This document shows, one piece after another, positions 1 to 8,773 of a stretch of DNA of 64,000 nt. Origin of the DNA: Glaciihabitans arcticus. Its GTDB lineage: Bacteria > Actinomycetota > Actinomycetes > Actinomycetales > Microbacteriaceae. Both the position numbers and the translations under genes were made by a program. Each line of letters starts with the position of its first letter. Positions within the stretch are counted from its first letter, which is position 1. Where the stretch lies: positions 2,604,001 through 2,668,000 of the forward strand of contig NZ_SISG01000001.1 of NCBI RefSeq assembly GCF_004310685.1, read 5' to 3'. The notes under the pieces are model-generated. The model was given only the letters and a program-made list of their open reading frames with translations, made no database searches and was not told the origin of the DNA.

Positions 1-2
1 CA

Positions 3-188
3 CCGTGGTGGGATCGACTGAACGGCGCCCTGCGTCCGTACATCGGGCCGCCGCCACTCGGACCGTACAACGAAGACCCGCTTCCGCCCACCCAGGCCAA
101 GGCCTGCCCGCTCTGCGGCAAGCCGATGTCGGAGCACGAGTTCACCCGCAGCACCGATCACACGGCCACGCGGATGTATTGCCCCTGA
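3..188 (+). CDS. C-terminal end of a hypothetical zinc-ribbon-like protein (partial)
   Basis: Only the last 61 codons lie in the window, so the start is missing. The reading frame is open from the window edge to a TGA. It contains a Pro-rich stretch with a tryptophan pair near its start, then a CPLCGKPM motif and a final Cys-Pro, which looks like half or all of a small zinc ribbon (CxxC near residue 36 plus the terminal Cys). The frame has no internal stop and GC-rich third positions, which supports real coding. The function is not recognised. It converges on the PLD-like gene, with one base between the two stop codons. Confidence 0.6.
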   Translation, partial: PWWDRLNGALRPYIGPPPLGPYNEDPLPPTQAKACPLCGKPMSEHEFTRSTDHTATRMYCP

Positions 189-189
189 G

Positions 190-879
190 TCAGGCCAGTG
201 GACGCTGGTCGGGATCGCCCGCCGTGTCGCCCCGGGAGTGCAGCCGCTGCGTGCTCGAGCCGAAGGGCAGCGCGACCGGCTTGCGGCGGAGCCCGCGCAG
301 GTACGCGACGAACCCCTGCCGCACTTCCTTCTCGTTCGGCACGAGGCCAGCGGTGTGCAGGTCGTCGATCAGCGGCATCGTGAGGTCCACGGTCGTCGCG
401 TCGCCGGTCGCCCGGGCCAGGTAGTCGTCGATCTCCGCGAGGAAGGCCGCGTCGTCCGGCAGCGTCAGGTCGAGGCTGATGTCCGCGGCCGTCTCGTAGT
501 TGTTGAGCAGGCCACCCGACGTGAGATTGCTCGAGCCGATGATCACGTTGGCCCGGTCGGAACCCCGGAACAGGTAGACCTTGGGGTGGTAGATGCCACC
601 GGTGGGGGAGTGGATGACGCGTGCCGTCATCCCGAGTTCGAGGATCGCCCGCAGTCCCTCGGTCGATGCGCCACGCGCGTCGATCCCGACCAACACGTCG
701 AGTCGCGCGCGAGCGGTGAAGGCGCGCACCTCGTGCTCGATGAGCCGCAGCCCGCTGCGCTTGACCCACGCGACGCTGAAGACGGCCGCGCTGAAGGTCT
801 CGTCGGAGAGGTGGCGCTGCAGCCGTGACCGCACGGAGGTGCCCTCGTGAAAGGGGCCGGACAGGAACTCGGAGCGCAT
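190..879 (-). CDS. Phospholipase D-like domain protein
   Basis: A 229-aa protein with one HKD-type motif: HPK at residues 98-100 followed by GSSNLTSGG with Asn118. This is the phosphodiesterase signature of the PLD superfamily. Members with one motif usually act as dimers or as nuclease modules. I chose the ATG at 879 because the residues upstream in the longer frame are out-of-character Arg/Gly-rich and overlap the neighbouring HAD gene. The substrate cannot be deduced; DNA or lipid phosphodiester are both possible. It lies 17 bp downstream of the HAD phosphatase on the same strand and may be co-transcribed with it. No signal peptide is visible. Confidence 0.7.
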   Translation of the reverse strand: MRSEFLSGPFHEGTSVRSRLQRHLSDETFSAAVFSVAWVKRSGLRLIEHEVRAFTARARLDVLVGIDARGASTEGLRAILELGMTARVIHSPTGGIYHPKVYLFRGSDRANVIIGSSNLTSGGLLNNYETAADISLDLTLPDDAAFLAEIDDYLARATGDATTVDLTMPLIDDLHTAGLVPNEKEVRQGFVAYLRGLRRKPVALPFGSSTQRLHSRGDTAGDPDQRPLA

Positions 880-896
880 GACTGAACGATAGGCGC

Positions 897-1553
897 TCAG
901 CCCAGCAGAAGACCCTGAAGTTCGGCGGCCGTCTTCACCGAGGCCACGGTGCCCGCCTGCTCGGCCGGGGACCCGTAGCCCCACTCCACGAAGATGGTCG
1001 GGATGCCGTTGGCCGCCGCTCCGTGCACGTCATGCGAGCGGTCGCCCACCATGACGGGGTTCGACGTGTCTGCGCCTGTGGCCTTCAAGCGCACGATCGC
1101 CTCGGCGACGACGTCGGCCTTTGCGCTGCGCACCTCGTCGGCGGACGCGCCCGTGATCACGTCGAAGCAGCTCGCGATGGAGAAGTGCTCGAGGATCAAC
1201 GTGGCCGGCAGCTCGGGCTTCGACGTCGCGAGCGAGAGCGGGACGGGCGACGCGTGGATCGCGCGAAGCAGGTCGGGCAGCCCGGTGTATATGGTGGCGT
1301 CGTGCACGCCGGCCTCAAGGTACTGCGGGCGGTAGATGGCGAGCGCCTCCTGCGACTGCTCGGGGGTGAAGCCCGCGAGATCGCGGAAGGAGTCGAGGAT
1401 GGGCGGGCCCACGTAGGCGAGCAGCTCGGACGGGGTCGGGATCGGCAGACCCAGCTGCTCGAACGTGTAGGCGAGGGTCGCGGTGATCCCGGGCGCCGAG
1501 TCCACGATGGTGCCGTCGAGGTCGAACAGGATGCAGCTGTATGGGGTGCTCAT
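897..1553 (-). CDS. HAD-superfamily hydrolase, phosphoglycolate phosphatase-like
   Basis: A 218-aa soluble protein with the HAD motif I FDLDGTIVDS (nucleophile Asp11, general acid Asp13). A Thr/Ser motif II lies mid-protein (LATSKPE), with a motif III lysine just after it. Motif IV is VGDRSHDVHGA. The helical cap between motif I and II marks the subclass IA group that includes phosphoglycolate phosphatase and beta-phosphoglucomutase. It probably dephosphorylates a small phosphometabolite. Phosphoglycolate is the conventional guess but is not provable from sequence. It lies downstream of hxlR and upstream of the PLD-like gene on the same strand. Confidence 0.85.
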   Translation of the reverse strand: MSTPYSCILFDLDGTIVDSAPGITATLAYTFEQLGLPIPTPSELLAYVGPPILDSFRDLAGFTPEQSQEALAIYRPQYLEAGVHDATIYTGLPDLLRAIHASPVPLSLATSKPELPATLILEHFSIASCFDVITGASADEVRSAKADVVAEAIVRLKATGADTSNPVMVGDRSHDVHGAAANGIPTIFVEWGYGSPAEQAGTVASVKTAAELQGLLLG

Positions 1554-1581
1554 AGGCGGCCCAGTTTACGGGCGCGACGTG

Positions 1582-1965
1582 TCAGGCACGTGCCTCGTCG
1601 TACCGGTCGCGACTCGCGGCGAACTCGTCCTTGTATTGGTAGGCCCACCGGGCGAGCGCACCGATCGGCTCTTTCAGAGTCTCGCCGAGCGAGGACAGCG
1701 CGTACTCGACCCGCGGCGGGATCTCGGGGAAGCTGGTGCGCGTGACCAGCCCGTCGCGTTCGAGTCGCTGCAGAGTGACCGTGAGCATGCGCTGCGATAT
1801 ACCCGGGATGTCGCTCGCCAGGCTCCCGTACCGCCGCGGCCCGTGCTCGAGCAGGCTGATCACGAGCATGCTCCACTTGTCGCCGACGCGATCGAGGATG
1901 TCGCGCACATGACCGGCGGTCTCGGAGTCGCGACGGCAGAGCTGCTCGATGTCCGGTTCGATCAT
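1582..1965 (-). CDS. HxlR-family transcriptional regulator
   Basis: A 127-aa winged-helix protein of the HxlR/DUF24 family. Typical features are WSMLVISLL in helix 2, the RRYGSL turn, SQRMLTVTLQRLERDGLV for the recognition helix, and PPRVEYALSSLG for the wing. A single Cys10 in the N-terminal arm corresponds to the position used by redox and electrophile sensors of this family, such as YodB. It is transcribed divergently from the doxX-like gene across 103 bp that hold a 29-bp palindrome. The simplest model is a dimeric repressor of itself and doxX that responds to thiol-reactive compounds. The response is inference. Confidence 0.88.
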   Translation of the reverse strand: MIEPDIEQLCRRDSETAGHVRDILDRVGDKWSMLVISLLEHGPRRYGSLASDIPGISQRMLTVTLQRLERDGLVTRTSFPEIPPRVEYALSSLGETLKEPIGALARWAYQYKDEFAASRDRYDEARA

Positions 1966-2022
1966 TTCTTACTCCCGTGTGCGTGACCGGCATGGAAGTG
2001 CGTGAGCGGTCTCGACTATAAA

Positions 2023-2051
2023 TACTTCTCGTGCGTTACGCACGCAAAGTA
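2023..2051. promoter_or_regulatory. 29-bp palindrome, likely HxlR operator
   Basis: A symmetric site with outer arms TACTT (2023-2027) and AAGTA (2047-2051) and inner arms CGTGCG (2030-2035) and CGCACG (2039-2044) around TTA. It sits between hxlR and doxX, overlapping or next to a TATAAATAC sequence. A TACTT-AAGTA type dyad in an HxlR/DoxX intergenic region is most simply the regulator's binding site. Confidence 0.65.
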
Positions 2052-2068
2052 ACTGTAACGGAGTCATC

Positions 2069-2434
2069 ATGGAAATCGCCCTCTGGATCGTCGCATCGAT
2101 CGTCGCCGCCTTCTACCTGATGGCGGGCGGGATGAAGACCTTCAAGACCGTGGACTTCGTCGAGAAGGCACCATGGGCGAAGCGCATGGGTGTCCCGCTC
2201 GTTCGCGTCGTCGGAATCCTCGAACTGCTCGGCGCTGTCGGCATTGTGCTGCCCCAGCTCACAGGTATCGGCGCTCCGGCCCTCACAATCATCGCGGCCG
2301 GCTGCCTCGCCCTTGTGCAGATCGTGGCGATCGGCATTCACATCGCCGAGAAGTCCCTCGGCAGCCTGCCCATCAATGTCGCGATGGTCATCCTGCCACT
2401 GTTCGTGATGATCGGGCGGCTCTTCTGGGTCTAG
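2069..2434 (+). CDS. DoxX-like integral membrane protein
   Basis: A 121-aa protein with four hydrophobic segments (about residues 3-20, 45-65, 68-88 and 98-118), matching the small DoxX/DUF4870-like quinol-associated membrane family. DoxX-like proteins are repeatedly found beside HxlR regulators and have been linked to resistance to electrophiles and thiol stress. The specific reaction here is unknown. The ATG at 2069 has a purine-rich GTAACGGAG ribosome-binding site. It ends directly against the stop codon of nucS. Confidence 0.8.
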   Translation: MEIALWIVASIVAAFYLMAGGMKTFKTVDFVEKAPWAKRMGVPLVRVVGILELLGAVGIVLPQLTGIGAPALTIIAAGCLALVQIVAIGIHIAEKSLGSLPINVAMVILPLFVMIGRLFWV

Positions 2435-3130
2435 TCAGAAGAGGCGCGAGTGCGGGTCATCCAGACCGCGCAGTTCGTCATAGTCGAGGATGACGCAGCG
2501 GATACCCCGGTCCTGCGCGAGAGTGCGGGCTTGCGGTTTGATCTCCTGCGCGGCGAAGACTCCGGCGACCGGCGCGAGCAGCGGGTCGCGGTTCATCAGC
2601 TCGAGGTAGCGGGTGAGCTGCTCGACGCCGTCGATGTCGCCACGGCGCTTAATCTCGATCGCAACCGACTTGCCCGCCTCATCGGTGGCGAGAATGTCGA
2701 CCGGCCCGATCGCCGTCATGTACTCGCGACGCACGAGTCGATAGCCGTCGCCGAGCACCTGGATCTGGTCGGCGAGGAGCTTCTGCAGGTGGGCTTCGAC
2801 GCCGTCCTTCTGCAGGCCGGGATCGACGCCGAGGTTGTGCGAGCTGTCGTGCAGGATCTCGTGGATGGACACGACCAGCAGGTCGGCGGTCTTGGCCGCA
2901 GACACCTTCCACAACTCGATCACGCCGAGGGCGGCCTGCTCGGGCTCGGGCTCCAGCACCGTGAGGGTGCAGGGCGGGCTCATCCAGTTGAGCGGCTTGT
3001 AGCTCAGCGAGTCGGAGTGCACGAGCACACTTCCGTCGGCCTTGACGAGCAGCAGGCGGGTGGCGAGCGGCAGGTGCGCGCTGAGACGCCCGGCGTAGTC
3101 GACGGAGCAGAGGGCTATAACTAAACGCAC
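2435..3130 (-). CDS. nucS: Mismatch-specific endonuclease NucS (EndoMS)
   Basis: A 231-aa protein matching the NucS/EndoMS family over its full length. The N-terminal DNA-binding half starts with a beta strand ([16 protein letters not shown]). The C-terminal RecB-like nuclease half has the PVDILA segment (metal-binding Asp) and the EIKRR catalytic Glu-x-Lys. The extreme C-terminus ends RLF, consistent with the sliding-clamp-binding tail of actinobacterial and archaeal NucS. The enzyme cuts both strands at certain mismatches and replaces MutSL repair in Actinobacteria. It starts with GTG, 9 bp after the MFS gene on the same strand. Confidence 0.93.
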   Translation of the reverse strand: MRLVIALCSVDYAGRLSAHLPLATRLLLVKADGSVLVHSDSLSYKPLNWMSPPCTLTVLEPEPEQAALGVIELWKVSAAKTADLLVVSIHEILHDSSHNLGVDPGLQKDGVEAHLQKLLADQIQVLGDGYRLVRREYMTAIGPVDILATDEAGKSVAIEIKRRGDIDGVEQLTRYLELMNRDPLLAPVAGVFAAQEIKPQARTLAQDRGIRCVILDYDELRGLDDPHSRLF

Positions 3131-3139
3131 CCGTCGAGA

Positions 3140-4381
3140 CTACTGGCGCCCGGCGGCCTTCGCGGGCTCGCGAGCCGCACCCGACGCGAAGCCGGCGACG
3201 ATGACCAGCACGAGCACGACCAGCAGGGCCATGAGGATTCCGACGTGCTCGCCGAGGATCCCGATCACAGGCGGGCCGACGAGGAACGCGCAGTAGCCGA
3301 TAGTCGCGACGGCGCTCACCCGGGCCGCGGCTGTCTTCGGGTCGTCGGCCGCGGCGGACATGCCCACCGGGAACCCGAGGGCGGAGCCGAGGCCCCAGGC
3401 GATGATGCCGATGATCGCGATCGTGGCGTCGGGCACGAAGATGACCGTGCTGAGGCCGAGGATGGCGAGAAGTGCGGACGCGCGCAGCACCGGCACGCGG
3501 CCGAACTTGTCGAGCAGCAGCACGCCGCACAGGCGACCGACGGTCATGGCCGTGACGAAGATGCCGAACATAAGCGCACCCGTCTCGTTGGCGACGTGGT
3601 GACCGTCGACCATGGCCAGGGCGAGCCAGTCGTTGGCCGATCCTTCGGCGAACGCCATACCCAGCACGATGAGACCGATGAGGATGGTGCGGGGGTCGCG
3701 CCAGATGCTGAGGCGTCCGCGCCAGCTCTTGGAGTGATCGTCATCCGCAACCACTTCGGCGTCGTCTTCGACGATGTGCTCCGACTGCAGGTAGCGCAGC
3801 GAGATCTGGGCGAGCACGAACATGCCGATGGAGATGACGAGGATGTGCAGCCAGATCGGCACCCCGAGGAGTTCCGCAACGGCACCCAGACCGGCACCGA
3901 TCATCGTGCCGAAGCTGAAGAAGGCGTGGTAGATCGGCATGATCGAACGGCGGAGCGCGCGCTCGTTGGCCGCGCCCGAGACATTCATGGAGACATCGCA
4001 GACGCTGAGCCCCGCGCCGAAGATGGCGAGTCCGACGAAGACGATGACCGAGGATGGGACGACCGTCACCCCGAGTGCCGCGATGACGAATCCGGCCGGG
4101 CCGATCGTGAAGCACAGCGCCATCGTGCTGCGTGCTCCGAAGCGGGCGATGAGGTGGCTCGAAGCGAGCAGCCCGATGATCGAGCCGAGGGCGATGCCGA
4201 AGATGAGGATGCCCATCTCGAACGTGCTCGCGCCGAGTGCGTCACGGACGGCGGGAACGCGGGCGACCCAGCTGGCCATGCCGATTCCGCAGACGCCGAA
4301 GATCACGAACATGGCGTTGCGCCACGACACGACCTGGCTGCGCGTGAGGCCGCCGGGGTAGGTGGTTACGGGTGTCGTCAT
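3140..4381 (-). CDS. MFS transporter (12 TM)
   Basis: A 413-aa major facilitator with about 12 hydrophobic segments and a central charged loop rich in Glu/Asp (around residue 200). The first-half loop 2-3 contains the short LIARFGAR stretch typical of MFS motif A. The sequence resembles the YbjJ/fucose-permease-like exporters, but the substrate cannot be told. It is divergent from a LacI-family regulator, with a strong palindrome between them, so sugar or sugar-derivative transport is a reasonable inference. nucS follows 9 bp downstream and may be read through from the same promoter. Confidence 0.85.
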   Translation of the reverse strand: MTTPVTTYPGGLTRSQVVSWRNAMFVIFGVCGIGMASWVARVPAVRDALGASTFEMGILIFGIALGSIIGLLASSHLIARFGARSTMALCFTIGPAGFVIAALGVTVVPSSVIVFVGLAIFGAGLSVCDVSMNVSGAANERALRRSIMPIYHAFFSFGTMIGAGLGAVAELLGVPIWLHILVISIGMFVLAQISLRYLQSEHIVEDDAEVVADDDHSKSWRGRLSIWRDPRTILIGLIVLGMAFAEGSANDWLALAMVDGHHVANETGALMFGIFVTAMTVGRLCGVLLLDKFGRVPVLRASALLAILGLSTVIFVPDATIAIIGIIAWGLGSALGFPVGMSAAADDPKTAAARVSAVATIGYCAFLVGPPVIGILGEHVGILMALLVVLVLVIVAGFASGAAREPAKAAGRQ

Positions 4382-4408
4382 GGTGGGTGTCGCCTGTTCG
4401 AACGGTTC

Positions 4409-4430
4409 TCGAATCGATTCGATCGAATCG
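4409..4430. promoter_or_regulatory. Overlapping palindromes, likely LacI-family operator
   Basis: Two overlapping perfect palindromes, TCGAATCGATTCGA (4409-4422) and CGATTCGATCGAATCG (4415-4430), lie in the 71-bp region between the MFS and lacI-type genes. LacI-family sites are typically even palindromes with a central CG. The overlap suggests two registers or cooperative binding. Confidence 0.6.
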
Positions 4431-4452
4431 GTTCGACTAAGCTACCAAAATC

Positions 4453-5517
4453 ATGGATGACACGGCAAGCGCGACCCCGCAGCGCCCCAACCTCGCGGCG
4501 GTGGCAGCGCTCGCCGGGGTCTCTGCGTCGACCGCATCCCTCGCCTTCAGCGGTGCCGGCCCCGTGTCGGCCGCCACCCGTGCCAAGGTCTTCGCGGCCG
4601 CCGAGCAGCTCGACTACGCCGGCCCCGACCCGCGCGCGCAGTCGCTGCGCCGCGGACGATCCGGCATCGTCGGTGTTGTTATGGAGGACCGTCTCGCAGA
4701 CGCCTTCAGCGACCCGATGAACATCACCATGCTCGACGGCATCGCCGAGGAGCTCGGCCCGCACCACGCCGGACTCCTGCTGCTGACCGGCAGCGCGGAG
4801 GGACCGTCGAGCATCCACAACGCACCCGTCGACGCGGTCATCCTGATCGGCTGCAGCACGCGCCTGCTCGACGCGGTGAACGTCTTCCGCCAGCGTGGCG
4901 TGCCGATCGTGGCCGTCGAGGCGGAGCGTATGGACGGCGTACTCGCCATCGACCTCGACAATCGCGAGGGGTCCCACCTGCTCGCGCGCCACCTTGAGGA
5001 GCTCGGCCACACCGAGGTCGCCATCGTCGCGCTTCCGCTCGAGCCGACCCACGAGCGCGGCCCGCTGAGCGCCGAACGCGAGGCGCGCTCGGAGGGGTTC
5101 ACGGCGTCGGAGCGGATCGCGGGAGTGCGCGAGGTGTATCCGGCGGCGACGGGAGCCGTTGCATCCGGAAGCACGATCGACGAAGGCTTCACGGCGGGAC
5201 TCGCTTTGTTAAGGGGTGCCCCGGCTCGCCCCACCGCGATCATCGCGCAGAGCGACCTACTCGCTGTGGGCGTGATCCGTGCCGCGCTGAGTCTCGGCCT
5301 GCGCGTGCCGGAGGACCTGAGCGTAGTCGGCTTCGACGGCATCAGGCTCGACGGCATCGCACCACACGACCTCACCACCATGGTTCAGCCTTCCCTCGAG
5401 AAGGGGCGCGCGGCGGGTCGGGGCGTGCTCGCGCTGCTCGACGGGGACATGGTCGCGCCCGTGCAGTTCACGAGCGAGTTCCACCGCGGGGCGACGACCG
5501 GCCCCGTGCCGCGCTGA
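4453..5517 (+). CDS. LacI-family transcriptional regulator
   Basis: A 354-aa protein. The N-terminal helix-turn-helix (about residues 12-60) has the family pattern AAVAALAGVSASTASLAFSG followed by the hinge helix near RAQSLRRGRSG. The remainder is a periplasmic-binding-protein-like effector domain (GIVGVVMED, DAVILIG, VVGFDGIRLDGI, LTTMVQP). It probably represses the divergent MFS transporter and is released by a small ligand. The second and third Ala-rich helices are shorter in consensus than in sugar LacI proteins, and the ligand is unknown. Confidence 0.9.
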   Translation: MDDTASATPQRPNLAAVAALAGVSASTASLAFSGAGPVSAATRAKVFAAAEQLDYAGPDPRAQSLRRGRSGIVGVVMEDRLADAFSDPMNITMLDGIAEELGPHHAGLLLLTGSAEGPSSIHNAPVDAVILIGCSTRLLDAVNVFRQRGVPIVAVEAERMDGVLAIDLDNREGSHLLARHLEELGHTEVAIVALPLEPTHERGPLSAEREARSEGFTASERIAGVREVYPAATGAVASGSTIDEGFTAGLALLRGAPARPTAIIAQSDLLAVGVIRAALSLGLRVPEDLSVVGFDGIRLDGIAPHDLTTMVQPSLEKGRAAGRGVLALLDGDMVAPVQFTSEFHRGATTGPVPR

Positions 5518-5561
5518 TCAGCACGCGGCCGCCGCGCAGCCCAGCCGATTACGCTGGTGCC

Positions 5562-7523
5562 ATGACCGCCGAAACCCCCCTCCCCTCCGGAATCGACCTC
5601 GCCGAACTCGACGAGAGCGTTCGCCCCCAGGACGATCTCTTCCGCCACGTCAACGGCAAGTGGATCAACCGCAGCGAGATCCCGAGCGACAAGGCGCGCT
5701 ACGGGTCGTTCCACGTGCTGGCGGAAGAAGCCGAGAAGGCCGTGCGCGACATCATCGTCGAGGCGCAGGATGCCGAGCCCGGCACCGAAGAGCGCAAGCT
5801 CGGCGACGTCTATGCGAGCTTTATGGATGAGGCAGCCGTCGAGGCCCGCGGCGCCCAGCCGCTGACCCCGCTGTTCGAGCAGATCGGCCCGGTCGACTCG
5901 ATCGAGGCGCTGCTGCCAGTCATCGGCGCGCTGGAGCGTGGTGGCACGAGCGGGTTCCTGCAGGCCTTCGTCGACAACGACCCGGGCAACCCCGAGCGCT
6001 ACCTCGTCTTCCTCGAGCAGGGCGGCCTGGGCCTCCCCGATGAGTCGTACTACACCGACGAGAAGTTCGCCGACATCCGTACCGCCTACCTCGTGTTCCT
6101 CGAGAAGATGTTCGGCCTCGCCGGGCTGAGCGATCCAGCCGAGCGTGCGAAGCGTGTCTTCGATCTCGAGACCGAGATCGCCGACTTCCACTGGGACAAC
6201 GTCGCCACCCGCGACAGCGAGGCGACCTATAACCTCGTCGACTGGTCAGACGTTGTGGCGAAGTCGCCGCTGCTCGAATCGTGGTTGACGGCGATGGATG
6301 TGCCGGCGAATTCCTTCGCGGAGGTCGTCGTTCGACAGCCCAGCTTCGTCGAGGGCCTGAGCACGCTGTTCAGCGCTGATCGCCTCGAAGCGTGGCGGGA
6401 TTGGGCGCGCTGGCAGGTCATCCGCTCGAACGCTGCCTACCTCTCGAGTGACTTCGTGAACACCAACTTCGACTTCTACGGCAAAACCCTCACCGGAACG
6501 CCCGAACTGCGCGCCCGGTGGAAGCGTGGCGTGAGCCTCGTCGAGGGCTCGCTCGGCGAGGCGGTAGGCCGCACCTATGTCGCCCGTCACTTCCCCGAGG
6601 CCGCGAAGACAGCCATGGACGTGCTCGTCGCCAACCTCGTCGAGGCCTACCGCCAGAGCATCACGAACCTCGCCTGGATGGGCGAGGAGACCCGCGCCCG
6701 CGCGATCGACAAACTCGAGAAGTTCACCCCCAAGATCGGCTACCCGGTGAAGTGGCGCGACTACAGCTCGCTCGAGATCGATGCCGCCGACCTGCTCGGC
6801 AACGTGCGCGCCGTGAATGAGTTCGAGTTCCAGCGCGAGCTCGGCAAGATCGGCAAGCCGCTCGACCGCGACGAGTGGTTCATGACGCCGCAGACGATCA
6901 ACGCGTACTACAACCCCGGCTTCAACGAGATCGTGTTCCCCGCCGCGATCCTGCAGTATCCCTTCTTCGATGAGACACGGGATGCCGCCGCCAACTACGG
7001 TGCCATCGGGGCGGTCATCGGCCACGAGATCGGCCACGGCTTCGACGACCAGGGCGCCAAGTACGACGGCGACGGCCGCCTCGTCGACTGGTGGACCGCA
7101 GACGACAAGGCGGCCTTCGAGAAGCTGACCGGATCGCTCATCGCGCAGTACAACGCCCTCGCCCCCGCGCAGGTGCCGGATCACTTCGTCAACGGTGCGC
7201 TCACGGTCGGCGAGAACATCGGCGACCTCGGTGGACTGGCCATTGCGTGGAAGGCATACCTCATCTCCCTCGACGGTGTGGAACCCCCCGTGGTCGACGG
7301 TCTCACCGGAGCCCAGCGGTTCTTCCTCTCCTGGGCCCAGGCCTGGCAGCAGAAGGGCAGGGACGAGGAGGTTATCCGTCTCATCTCTATCGATCCACAT
7401 TCGCCGAATGAGTTCCGCTGCAACCAGATCGTGCGTAACATTGACGACTTCTACACCACGTTCGGAGTCACGGCCTCTGATGCCCTCTGGCTGGACCCGA
7501 GCGAGCGAGTCACCATCTGGTAA
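5562..7523 (+). CDS. M13-family metallopeptidase (neprilysin/PepO-like)
   Basis: A 653-aa protein, normal length for bacterial M13 peptidases. The zinc site is complete: HEIGH at residues 488-492 (VIGHEIGHGFDD) and the third ligand Glu551 in ENIGDLGG. The N-terminal domain contains the family PQDDLFRHVNGKW start. No signal peptide or N-terminal membrane anchor is present, so the enzyme should be cytoplasmic and cleave oligopeptides, as PepO does. It ends in the usual short C-terminus with Trp (VTIW). It stands 44 bp after lacI and is probably transcribed separately. Confidence 0.93.
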   Translation: MTAETPLPSGIDLAELDESVRPQDDLFRHVNGKWINRSEIPSDKARYGSFHVLAEEAEKAVRDIIVEAQDAEPGTEERKLGDVYASFMDEAAVEARGAQPLTPLFEQIGPVDSIEALLPVIGALERGGTSGFLQAFVDNDPGNPERYLVFLEQGGLGLPDESYYTDEKFADIRTAYLVFLEKMFGLAGLSDPAERAKRVFDLETEIADFHWDNVATRDSEATYNLVDWSDVVAKSPLLESWLTAMDVPANSFAEVVVRQPSFVEGLSTLFSADRLEAWRDWARWQVIRSNAAYLSSDFVNTNFDFYGKTLTGTPELRARWKRGVSLVEGSLGEAVGRTYVARHFPEAAKTAMDVLVANLVEAYRQSITNLAWMGEETRARAIDKLEKFTPKIGYPVKWRDYSSLEIDAADLLGNVRAVNEFEFQRELGKIGKPLDRDEWFMTPQTINAYYNPGFNEIVFPAAILQYPFFDETRDAAANYGAIGAVIGHEIGHGFDDQGAKYDGDGRLVDWWTADDKAAFEKLTGSLIAQYNALAPAQVPDHFVNGALTVGENIGDLGGLAIAWKAYLISLDGVEPPVVDGLTGAQRFFLSWAQAWQQKGRDEEVIRLISIDPHSPNEFRCNQIVRNIDDFYTTFGVTASDALWLDPSERVTIW

Positions 7524-7556
7524 CTCGTCGTCTGCACCACACCCCAGAGGTCCCGA

Positions 7557-8465
7557 GTGGTTGAGTTAGAGAAAGCCCGAGAGCGCTCGACGCGAGTGCG
7601 CGGCCTGCGCGCCGGGCGGCATGTCAGCCCCACCCGCACGCCCCAGTTCGCCGGGAGCTTCGCCGCCCTCGGGCGTCTCGCCTACGAGGGGGCGCAGGTC
7701 TCCGCGAACGTTCTCGACCTGCAATCGGGGCAGACCCTCGTGTCGATCGATGATCGCATTGTGCTGCCGACGGCGAGCATCGGCAAGGTGCTGCTTCTCA
7801 TCGAGGTGTCGGCCCGGCTGACGGGCCGGGATTTCTCCGGCTACGGCATCCTCGACAAAACGCCGCGCGACTCGGTGGGCGACAGCGGCGTCTGGCAGCA
7901 CATGCAGGCGCCCGCGCTTCCCGTTGCCGACCTGGCGACCCTCGTCGGGGCGACGAGCGACAACCTCGCCACCAACCTGCTGCTCGGGCGCATCGGCCTC
8001 GACGCCGTACGGGCCCGCACGGAGTCCCTCGGCCTCACCCGCACCGCACTTCTCGACGTGGTTCGCGACACCCGGGGTCCGGATGACGCCCCACAGCTCT
8101 CGGTCGGCTCCACCGCCGAGCTCTCCTGGCTGTTCGGCGCTCTTGCCCGCGGCGAGGTCGTGGACTCGATCACCAGCCAACGGGTGATGAGCTGGCTCTC
8201 GCTCAACTGCGACCTCTCGATGGTCGCCGCGGCATTCGGGCTCGATCCGCTCTCGCATCGCCTGCCCGACCACCAGACGCTGCTGGTCAATAAAACCGGC
8301 ACAGACACAGGCGTGCGCGCCGAGGCGGGCGCCCTGCGCGGCCAGCGTGCGGCAGTCTCCTATGCCGTGTCGATCCAGTTCGCCGACGACAACCTCGAGA
8401 CGCGACTGCGCGCCCTCACCGCGATGCGGGCCGTGGGCGAAGAGCTGCTGGAATACGTGCACTGA
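7557..8465 (+). CDS. Serine hydrolase with class A beta-lactamase fold
   Basis: A 302-aa protein with the three serine beta-lactamase landmarks: SIGK (Ser-x-x-Lys), SDN (TSDNLATN) and KTG (VNKTGTDTG). It lacks a convincing signal peptide and I cannot identify the Glu166 omega-loop residue, so antibiotic hydrolysis should not be assumed. Cytoplasmic actinobacterial members of this fold mostly have unknown peptidase or esterase roles. The GTG start at 7557 is the only reasonable in-frame one but has a weak ribosome-binding site, so the N-terminus is uncertain. It lies 33 bp downstream of the M13 peptidase. Confidence 0.75.
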   Translation: MVELEKARERSTRVRGLRAGRHVSPTRTPQFAGSFAALGRLAYEGAQVSANVLDLQSGQTLVSIDDRIVLPTASIGKVLLLIEVSARLTGRDFSGYGILDKTPRDSVGDSGVWQHMQAPALPVADLATLVGATSDNLATNLLLGRIGLDAVRARTESLGLTRTALLDVVRDTRGPDDAPQLSVGSTAELSWLFGALARGEVVDSITSQRVMSWLSLNCDLSMVAAAFGLDPLSHRLPDHQTLLVNKTGTDTGVRAEAGALRGQRAAVSYAVSIQFADDNLETRLRALTAMRAVGEELLEYVH

Positions 8466-8773
8466 GTCCGACCGACCGGCCGTCTCACGACGGCCGGTCC
8501 GGACTCCGGCCGAGCGGTCGCCCGCTCGCCCCACCGGCTGATCCCTTCGGGTGTGGGATAAATCGGCTGGTTCATTGTCGCGGTACATCGCGAAGGCTGT
8601 TCATACCCATTACGGGGGGATGGACAATCACCGCCATACCGCACGGCCCGATGAGTCTGGGCGTTTGCTCGGAGACCACTCACAGTAGCCAGCGATACGC
8701 TCTAGACATTCCATGCTGGAAGAACGACGTTTTTCGCATTGATCAACGCACACTCGAATTGAAGGAGAACACC
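8466..8773. other. 308-bp intergenic region upstream of the YtxH operon
   Basis: I find no coding frame here. The first 35 bases hold a strong hairpin. The rest should contain the promoter of the YtxH-holin-DUF3618 operon. It ends with a good ribosome-binding site (AAGGAG) 8 bp before the start codon. I could not pick a single convincing -35/-10 pair. Confidence 0.5.
8474..8499 (+). terminator. Hairpin terminator after the serine hydrolase
   Basis: A perfect 10-bp GC-rich stem, GACCGGCCGT/ACGGCCGGTC, with a six-base loop begins nine bases after the stop codon. It lacks a T-tract, as many actinobacterial terminators do. Confidence 0.65.

Noticed and set aside
7557-8465. Antibiotic-resistance beta-lactamase
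   Set aside because: SxxK, SDN and KTG are present, but there is no signal peptide and no clear Glu166, so a cytoplasmic serine hydrolase is safer.
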